Part shown: piece after piece, positions 5,162 to 9,523 of the stretch | How the letters are laid out: each line of letters begins with the position of its first letter | Position numbering within the stretch: the first letter of the stretch is position 1 | Origin: JAOTWJ01 sp036398175 | GTDB taxonomy: Bacteria > Gemmatimonadota > Gemmatimonadetes > Gemmatimonadales > GWC2-71-9 | DNA length: 9,523 bases | Assembly (NCBI GenBank): GCA_036398175.1 | Contig: DASWHL010000093.1 | Coordinates: forward strand, 1-9,523 | Direction of reading: 5' to 3' | The notes under the pieces: model-generated | What the model was told of the DNA's origin: nothing | The model's input: the letters and a program-made list of their open reading frames with translations, nothing else | The model's database searches: none | Translations under genes and position numbers: made by a program

Positions 5162-5900
5162 CGGAGAACCCTCGCAGCAGCATGCGGGCCGCGACGTAGA
5201 CCAGGAGGACGGCGAACGCGCGGGTGAGCCAGGCGGCGGCGATGCGGCGGGCGCCCGTGGAGGCGAGCCACGCGCCGAGCAGCACGCCCAGCATGGTGGG
5301 GCCGAGGAGCTGGAGCGCCACGTCGCCGCGCACGAGGTAGACCAGCGCCCCGGAGCCCGCGGTGAGGCCGATCAGGTAGACGCTGGTGGCGGCGGCGCGA
5401 TGGAAGTCGAGGCCAAGCACGAGGTGGAGGAGCGGCGTGAACACGATGCCGCCGCCCACCCCGAGTAGACTGGCCACCGCCCCGCCGGCGCCGGCCCCGA
5501 CCCGCGCCGCCACGTCGTGCGGCCGACTCACCCCGGCGGCACGCCGCTCCCGGGGCCACGCGCGCCACGCCGCGTAGAGGAGCAGCACACCGAAGGCCAC
5601 GTACAGGGCGCGAACCGGCACCAGCGGCGCCGCGAGCCCGGCGGCGACCGCGCCACCCACGGCAAACGCCTGGAGGGGCACCGCCGTTTCGACGCTGACA
5701 CCGTCACGGCCGAACTGCACCGCCGACCCCGCCACCGAGGTGGCCACGACGCAGACGAGGCTCGTCCCCACGGCGGCCGTGAACGACAGATCCGCGAGGA
5801 AGACGAGCGCCGGCACCAGCACGACGCCCCCGCCGACGCCAAGCAGGGCGCCGAGCGCCCCGGCGCCCGCGCCGATCGCGAACAGGAGCAGGACGAGCAT
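5154..5900 (-). CDS. TSUP-family (TauE/SafE) membrane transporter
   Basis: This is a 248-residue polytopic inner-membrane protein with about seven to eight hydrophobic segments. It has two halves, each marked by the family's glycine motif: GVGGGVVLVP (21-30) and GVGGGIVFTPLL (147-158). TSUP proteins move small sulfur or organic anions such as sulfite, thiosulfate, sulfoacetate or taurine; the substrate cannot be read from the sequence. No sulfur-metabolism gene lies nearby. The ATG at 5900 is the first in-frame start after a stop (TGA at 5914-5912 on the minus strand), but no ribosome site is clear. It overlaps the DUF1634-like gene and is divergent from the six-cysteine gene. The region 5901-5980 must hold both start regions. 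Confidence 0.88.
   Translation of the reverse strand: MLVLLLFAIGAGAGALGALLGVGGGVVLVPALVFLADLSFTAAVGTSLVCVVATSVAGSAVQFGRDGVSVETAVPLQAFAVGGAVAAGLAAPLVPVRALYVAFGVLLLYAAWRAWPRERRAAGVSRPHDVAARVGAGAGGAVASLLGVGGGIVFTPLLHLVLGLDFHRAAATSVYLIGLTAGSGALVYLVRGDVALQLLGPTMLGVLLGAWLASTGARRIAAAWLTRAFAVLLVYVAARMLLRGFSGA
5169..5173 (-). promoter_or_regulatory. Ribosome-binding site deciding the GTG start of the DUF1634-like gene
   Basis: GAGGG on the minus strand lies 7 bases before the GTG at 5161. It sits within the transporter gene and supports a coupled GTG start. Confidence 0.55.
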
Positions 5901-5927
5901 ACGAGCCGTGCGGAATCAAACACCGCG

Positions 5928-5954
5928 CCGCCGGGTGGCAAGGCCGCCTGGCGG
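5928..5954 (+). repeat. 12-bp hairpin in the divergent gap, stable as plus-strand RNA
   Basis: CCGCCGGGTGGC (5928-5939) pairs with GCCGCCTGGCGG (5943-5954) around the loop AAG. Ten pairs are Watson-Crick and two are G-U in plus-strand RNA. In minus-strand RNA those two become A-C mismatches, so the fold favours a plus-strand transcript. It ends 26 bases before the ATG of the six-cysteine gene. There is no T-run after it, so a simple terminator is unlikely. Confidence 0.5.
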
Positions 5955-5970
5955 GGGTTAGAGTACGCAC

Positions 5971-5976
5971 GGGAGG
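5971..5976 (+). promoter_or_regulatory. Ribosome-binding site of the six-cysteine gene
   Basis: GGGAGG is 4 bases before the ATG at 5981 and is the clearest Shine-Dalgarno site in the window. It fixes the start. Confidence 0.7.
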
Positions 5977-5980
5977 CGAC

Positions 5981-6262
5981 ATGAAACGCAGCATCACCGT
6001 GCTGGTGGTTCTTGGCGTCGCGCTGGTGATCGGCTACCTGGTGTGGGGCAGCACCCACCTGGTGCAGGCCGAATGCGAGGTGTGCGTGGCGTTCAACGGC
6101 CAGGAGCAGTGCCGGCGCGGGAGCGGCACCAACGACGCGGAAGCCCGCCAGGCGGCGCAAAAGGCCGCGTGCGCCGTCATGGCATTCGGGATGAACGAGT
6201 CCATCGCGTGCAGCAACGTCCAGCCGAAGGTCGCGCGCTGCCCCGCGCCGCCGGTTCGCTGA
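5981..6262 (+). CDS. Small exported or membrane-anchored protein with six cysteines
   Basis: The 93-residue product begins MKRS and has one hydrophobic helix (about 5-22), an uncleaved anchor or signal peptide. The remainder should face the periplasm. It has six cysteines (32, 35, 44, 64, 77, 87), an even number that suits three disulfides. The first two form CEVC, a CxxC spacing. The pattern CEVCVAFNGQEQC, an Ala-rich helix with AACAV, then GMNESIAC resembles small conserved hypothetical proteins I associate with Gemmatimonadota-like genomes; I cannot name a family. It is divergent from the TSUP transporter and convergent with the gene at 6275, 12 bp away. It lacks a clear lipobox (Glu precedes C32). 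Function is unknown; a metal- or thiol-related role is only a possibility. Confidence 0.75.
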   Translation: MKRSITVLVVLGVALVIGYLVWGSTHLVQAECEVCVAFNGQEQCRRGSGTNDAEARQAAQKAACAVMAFGMNESIACSNVQPKVARCPAPPVR

Positions 6263-6274
6263 TCGGCCGCGACG

Positions 6275-6907
6275 CTACCGCCGGCCCACACCCACGGCAA
6301 TCCCCAGCTGCTCGACCGTCTCGCGACGCCCGGCGTCGGGGACGGCGAGCCGATCCACGCGGTAGCGCAGGTGGGCGGAGAATGGGAAGCGGCCGAGGGC
6401 GAAGCGGAGTCCCCCCTCGAGCCCCATTCCCGTTTCCAGCGGGCCCGTGACCGGGACCGCGGATCCCACCACCGTCCACAGCTCGCCGTACGCAGTGAGG
6501 GCGGTCGTGAGCTGGGCGGTGCCGCGCCCCCGGATTTCCCACGTGGCCCAGCGCTCGGTTCCCCCGGATTCCACATACGACCGCAGGTGGCGCCCGGCTC
6601 CCAGGGCGGCCCACCGGAAGGGCGCCACCCACAGGATCACCTCGCCTTCCACGAGGTCGGTTTCCCGGCCGGCGTCATCGCTCGCGAGGGATCCTTCCAG
6701 GTAACGGACCGCGAGCGTCGCCGGCCCGACGCCGAACGCGCCGTCCAGGCTCACGGCCATGCCGCTTCGGGCCACGGTATCGCCGGCGGCAAGGACCTGA
6801 TCCGCGCGCACCTGCCCCACGCCCAGGCGCAGCGCCGCGGACTGCGCCGCCGCGGGCCCGGCCGCACCGGCCAGCCCGAGGAGCAGGAGCCCGGTCGGAC
6901 GTTTCAC
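6275..6907 (-). CDS. Exported beta-rich protein, possible small outer-membrane barrel
   Basis: No named family is recognised. The 210-residue protein has a signal peptide (MKRPTGLLLLGLAG..., likely cleaved near AAA/QS at 21-22). The mature part has alternating polar/hydrophobic strands: MAVSLDGAFG, ATLAVRYLEG, EGEVILWVAP, RWATWEIRGRGTAQL, LTAYGELWTVVG, GLRFALGRFPFSAHLRYRV and EQLGIAVGVG. About eight strands suggest a small outer-membrane barrel, though the C-terminus lacks the classical terminal aromatic residue. It starts with GTG at 6907-6905, overlapping the upstream TGA as GTGA. GAGGG at 6915-6911 is close upstream. As third gene of the kinase-like/TPR operon, it may be the outer-membrane component of that module. 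Confidence in the gene is good, in the barrel moderate. Confidence 0.75.
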   Translation of the reverse strand: MKRPTGLLLLGLAGAAGPAAAQSAALRLGVGQVRADQVLAAGDTVARSGMAVSLDGAFGVGPATLAVRYLEGSLASDDAGRETDLVEGEVILWVAPFRWAALGAGRHLRSYVESGGTERWATWEIRGRGTAQLTTALTAYGELWTVVGSAVPVTGPLETGMGLEGGLRFALGRFPFSAHLRYRVDRLAVPDAGRRETVEQLGIAVGVGRR

Positions 6908-7953
6908 ATTCCCTCGCGGTCAATGGCCTGCGGCGGGCCGACGCGCACGATCACGTCGGCGGCGCCGCGCCGCCGCTCGTTTTCCGCCGCCGCGGCGTCC
7001 CGTGCGGCCCGCCACACCGCGCGGATACTGTCGTTCACCGCCACGTTCTGAGGGATCCCGCGGTCGCCGCGGGTCGTGAGGAATCCGATGAGGCCGGCCA
7101 CGGCGACCGCGCCGCCGACCGCAAACCGCCCGCCCGAGAGGTCGGCCTCGGAGCCCACGGAGCCGGGGAGCACCGAGAGCCCGATGCCCACCAGGAGCCC
7201 GCCCACGAGCGACTCGACGCCGCCGATCGTGGTCTTCCGCTCGGGCAGGAGCCGGTCGTCCGGCGGCGCCGGCAGCGGCAGCGTGTCGTGGCGGGTCGTC
7301 GTGACGTCGAGCGGGAACCGGAGAATCCGGACCGCCGTCCCATTGGCATCGAGGGACGCGATCGCCACCTGGTAGCGGCCACTCGGCACCGGGGCCCCAT
7401 CCGCGGCCCGCCCGTCCCACACCACCGGGAGGGAGTCGGCAATGGGACCCACGTAGAGCGCACGGACGACGGAGGCGTCCGCCCGCTGGAGTTCCACCCG
7501 GACTTCGTGGTAGGTCGAGCCGAACAGCGTTCCGGTGAGGCCGCCGTCGCCGGTCCGGAACCGCTGCTCCCGGGCCAGGCGGGCCGCGACCGCCGGTGTC
7601 ACGCGCCGGGCCGCATCGAACACGCCCGTGACCTCGGGCGGGAAGATGAGGCGGTCAATGCGATAGGCGGGCGACAGGCGCACGAGATCGCGGAAGATGC
7701 CCAGCGCCCCCTCGGTGCGCTGGCGGTACACCTCCGTCGCGCCGAGGTACGTGAGCGCTTCGGCGCGGCGCGCGGTGTCGGCGGTAGCGCCGAGCAGCGT
7801 CAGCGCGCGGGTGAAAAAACCGGCCGCCGCGTCGAACTCGAGGTTGCGGTACGCGCGTATCCCGGAGGCGATCAGGGATTCCGGGGCCTGCGCCTGTAGG
7901 CTGGGGGCGACCGTGAGAGCCACGACGAGCGCGGCACCGACGGTGCGGATCAC
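6904..7953 (-). CDS. Exported TPR and FlgD-Ig-like protein with C-terminal hydrophobic pair
   Basis: The 349-residue product starts with a signal peptide (VIRTVGAALVVALTVAPSLQAQA, cleavage near 22-23). Residues about 27-95 are TPR-like helices (LIASGIRAYRNLEFDAAAGFF, then AEALTYLGATEVYRQ and ALGIFRDLVRL). FPPEVTGVFDAARR (104-117) follows, a segment often seen after such repeats. Residues about 175-218 (VVWDGRAADGAPVPSGRYQVAI) match the FlgD-type Ig-like fold. Two Gly-rich hydrophobic segments (about 244-263 and 275-294) could span or embed in a membrane, and a charged helix (305-330) follows. The frame is open further upstream, but the GTG at 7953-7951 overlaps the kinase-like gene's stop as GTGA and begins the signal peptide. 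It probably sits in the periplasm or envelope and is coupled to both neighbours. Its precise role is unknown. Confidence 0.8.
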   Translation of the reverse strand: MIRTVGAALVVALTVAPSLQAQAPESLIASGIRAYRNLEFDAAAGFFTRALTLLGATADTARRAEALTYLGATEVYRQRTEGALGIFRDLVRLSPAYRIDRLIFPPEVTGVFDAARRVTPAVAARLAREQRFRTGDGGLTGTLFGSTYHEVRVELQRADASVVRALYVGPIADSLPVVWDGRAADGAPVPSGRYQVAIASLDANGTAVRILRFPLDVTTTRHDTLPLPAPPDDRLLPERKTTIGGVESLVGGLLVGIGLSVLPGSVGSEADLSGGRFAVGGAVAVAGLIGFLTTRGDRGIPQNVAVNDSIRAVWRAARDAAAAENERRRGAADVIVRVGPPQAIDREGM

Positions 7954-9452
7954 GGCTGGATCGGTGCGAGAACGATGTCCGTGATGCGCAGGGTGTCGCC
8001 GCTTCGCACCAGCACTTCGCGCTCCCAGGGCACGAACCCGTCTCGCACGACCCGGATGGTGTGCGCGCCCGCCGGCAACTGGAGGTTGGTCTGCGGCGTG
8101 TTGCCCACCAGCCGTCCGTCCACGTACACCGAACCCCACGGCGTGGCGTTCACGACTACGGTTCCCGAGGGAGCGGCGGGAGCCGGGGGTGAAGCCTCGC
8201 GCGTGGTGGGCGGCGACTCCCGCGCCGGGCCGGCCGTGGGCGGCGGTCCGGTGGAGGAGGCGGGCGGCGGCAGCGTCGTAACGGGCGGTGCGATGGCGGG
8301 CGCCGGGACCGGCCCGTCCGCCCAACGCTGATCCGGGGCACCCGCGGGCCGCAGCGCGAGGTACGCGCCGCCCGCCGCGGCGGCCACCACCGCCAGCAGG
8401 GCGAGCACGGCCCAGCCCCAGCGGTGTGCCACCGGCCTCCCGGTCGGGACGACGACCACCTGGCCGACGCTCGGCCGCCCGGTGGGGCGAAGGACTCGGC
8501 CCGTGGAACGGGTGGCCGCGCCACCGAGCACCGCGACGAAGTCCAGCACCGATCCGAACCGGTCGGTGGGGTCGTCCCGCATGGCGCGTTGCACCGCGGT
8601 GTCCACGTGGGGAGGCAGGTCGGACCGGATTTCCTGGAGCGAGGGCGCGGGCGCCGTGCGCTCCCGCCGCAAGTCCTCGACCGACGTGGCGGTGTAAGGC
8701 GTCCGCCCGGCGAGGCAGGTGTACGCGATCACGGCCAGGGAGTACTGGTCGGCGGCCGGGCCCATGAGCCGGCGCTCGATCAGCTCCGGGGCGGCGAATG
8801 GCAGGTCGAGGAGCCCTTCCCAGCCGACGCCCGGGCCCGCCGCGCGGTACACCGCCGCGGCCGTCCCCGGATCCGCCACCCGCACCCAGCCTTCGCCATC
8901 CACGAGCACCGTTTCCCTGCCGACGCCGCCATGGACCACGGCGTTGCGGTGGAGGTACTCGAGCCCGCTGGCGATCTGTTCGAGGAACTCGAGGGCGCGC
9001 GCGAGCGGCACCTGGCCCGCGGCGTCCAGCGTGGCGCCGAGCGTGCGGCTCTTCACCGCGTCCATCGAGTACCAGAGCAGCGACGTGCTCACGCCGTGCT
9101 TCCGGATGGGGAGCAGGTGCGGGTGGCGGAGCTGCGCGGCCAGGGTGGCGGTCTGGGCGAAGCGGTGGATCAGCGGCCCTTCCACCGGCCCGTGGCGCGG
9201 GATGAGCCGCAGCCCGACGAGCTGGTCGTCCTCGAGGTCACGCGCCAGGTAGAGCGTGGAGCCGCGATCCCGCCGGACCATGACCTGCATCTCGAACCGG
9301 CCGGCCAGCTCGCGCTGGACGGTCTCGAAGACCTCGTCCGCGACGCGCGGCTGCACGGCGACCGGGCGGGAGCCGAGCAGGGTATAGCCGCAGAGCTCGC
9401 ACCGGTTGGTATCCGGTGAGATCTCGGCGACGGAGCAACGGGGGCAGATCAT
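7950..9452 (-). CDS. Zinc-ribbon/Ser-Thr-kinase-fold/TM/PEGA protein, probable pseudokinase
   Basis: This is a 500-residue protein. It has an N-terminal zinc ribbon (C3, C6, C18, C21), a kinase fold (about 52-310), one TM helix (345-367), a Pro-rich linker (370-428) and a PEGA domain (430-496, with VYVDGRLVGNTP and LPAGAHTIRVVRDGF). The kinase should be cytoplasmic and PEGA extracytoplasmic. Fold landmarks are present: STLYLARD, LRHPHLLPI, GLEYLHRNAVVHG, APE (221-223) and DQYSLAVIAYTCLAGRTPY. Catalytic residues are missing. The Gly-rich loop is VRRDRG, the VAIK lysine is R82, the helix-C Glu position is T101, HRD is H174-G-G, the following Lys and Asn are G178 and T181, and DFG is D194-P-G. 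It therefore probably cannot phosphorylate and may act as a scaffold or sensor. The ATG at 9452 directly begins the zinc ribbon. It is first in a three-gene coupled operon. Confidence 0.92.
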   Translation of the reverse strand: MICPRCSVAEISPDTNRCELCGYTLLGSRPVAVQPRVADEVFETVQRELAGRFEMQVMVRRDRGSTLYLARDLEDDQLVGLRLIPRHGPVEGPLIHRFAQTATLAAQLRHPHLLPIRKHGVSTSLLWYSMDAVKSRTLGATLDAAGQVPLARALEFLEQIASGLEYLHRNAVVHGGVGRETVLVDGEGWVRVADPGTAAAVYRAAGPGVGWEGLLDLPFAAPELIERRLMGPAADQYSLAVIAYTCLAGRTPYTATSVEDLRRERTAPAPSLQEIRSDLPPHVDTAVQRAMRDDPTDRFGSVLDFVAVLGGAATRSTGRVLRPTGRPSVGQVVVVPTGRPVAHRWGWAVLALLAVVAAAAGGAYLALRPAGAPDQRWADGPVPAPAIAPPVTTLPPPASSTGPPPTAGPARESPPTTREASPPAPAAPSGTVVVNATPWGSVYVDGRLVGNTPQTNLQLPAGAHTIRVVRDGFVPWEREVLVRSGDTLRITDIVLAPIQP

Positions 9453-9523
9453 GACAAGGCGTTCTGGTTCAGTGTGTCAAGATAGCAAATTCCGGTCCAT
9501 TCGGGCGAACGTGGGTCACAAAG
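9453..9523 (-). promoter_or_regulatory. Upstream region of the pseudokinase operon, weak extended -10
   Basis: The minus strand reads TGCTATCTT at 9487-9479, an extended -10 form with TG one base before TATCTT. The predicted transcription start is near 9472, leaving a ~20-base leader. No good -35 and no Shine-Dalgarno are visible. Confidence 0.25.

Noticed and set aside
5931..5957. Intrinsic terminator for the TSUP gene region
   Set aside because: It is upstream of both divergent genes and lacks a T-run on either strand.
7954..8325. N-terminal extension of the TPR/FlgD-Ig protein
   Set aside because: The extension lies in the PEGA-encoding part of the kinase-like gene in another frame. The GTG at 7953 gives a signal peptide and a GTGA overlap.

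Overview
The window looks like a piece of a high-GC bacterial chromosome. The gene style suggests a soil or environmental lineage such as Gemmatimonadota: a zinc-ribbon kinase-like protein with a PEGA domain, many 4-bp GTGA/ATGA overlaps, GTG starts, few clear Shine-Dalgarno sites, and a tyrA-aroA-cmk block. That assignment is an inference from style, not a match. The first ~1.97 kb is visibly less GC-rich than the rest (about 40-50% GC in parts of 121-290) and has the look of an accessory insertion next to core metabolism.

Region 1-1972 (accessory). Positions 1-290 are non-coding and full of inverted repeats. A 9-bp perfect inverted repeat with an 8-bp spacer (186-211) looks like two insertion-sequence ends facing each other. 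A complete IS1-type DDE transposase follows (291-1145, +). Next come two small convergent genes whose stop codons share one CTAG: a zinc-ribbon/beta-helix-like protein (1164-1565, +) and a two-helix membrane protein (1562-1927, -). Their C-terminal tails resemble each other.

Region 1973-4762 (core, minus strand). Three tightly overlapping genes are read tyrA, aroA, cmk. TyrA and AroA act in tyrosine and chorismate synthesis, and Cmk is cytidylate kinase. The tyrA/aroA overlap is ATGA and the aroA/cmk overlap is 11 bp. The 132-bp gap upstream of tyrA carries a striking array of 7-bp repeats arranged as a large inverted repeat.

Region 4895-6262. A TSUP-type (TauE/SafE) membrane transporter overlaps a small DUF1634-like membrane protein, a known pairing. 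Divergent from them is a small exported or membrane-anchored protein with six cysteines. The 80-bp divergent gap holds a 12-bp hairpin that is stable only as plus-strand RNA.

Region 6275-9452 (minus strand). A three-gene operon is coupled by two GTGA overlaps. It is read as a zinc-ribbon/kinase-fold/TM/PEGA protein, then an exported TPR/FlgD-Ig-like protein, then a small exported beta-rich protein. The kinase fold has lost every catalytic motif residue that I could place, so it is best read as a pseudokinase. The operon plausibly forms a trans-envelope module, and it is the best candidate here for an undescribed system.
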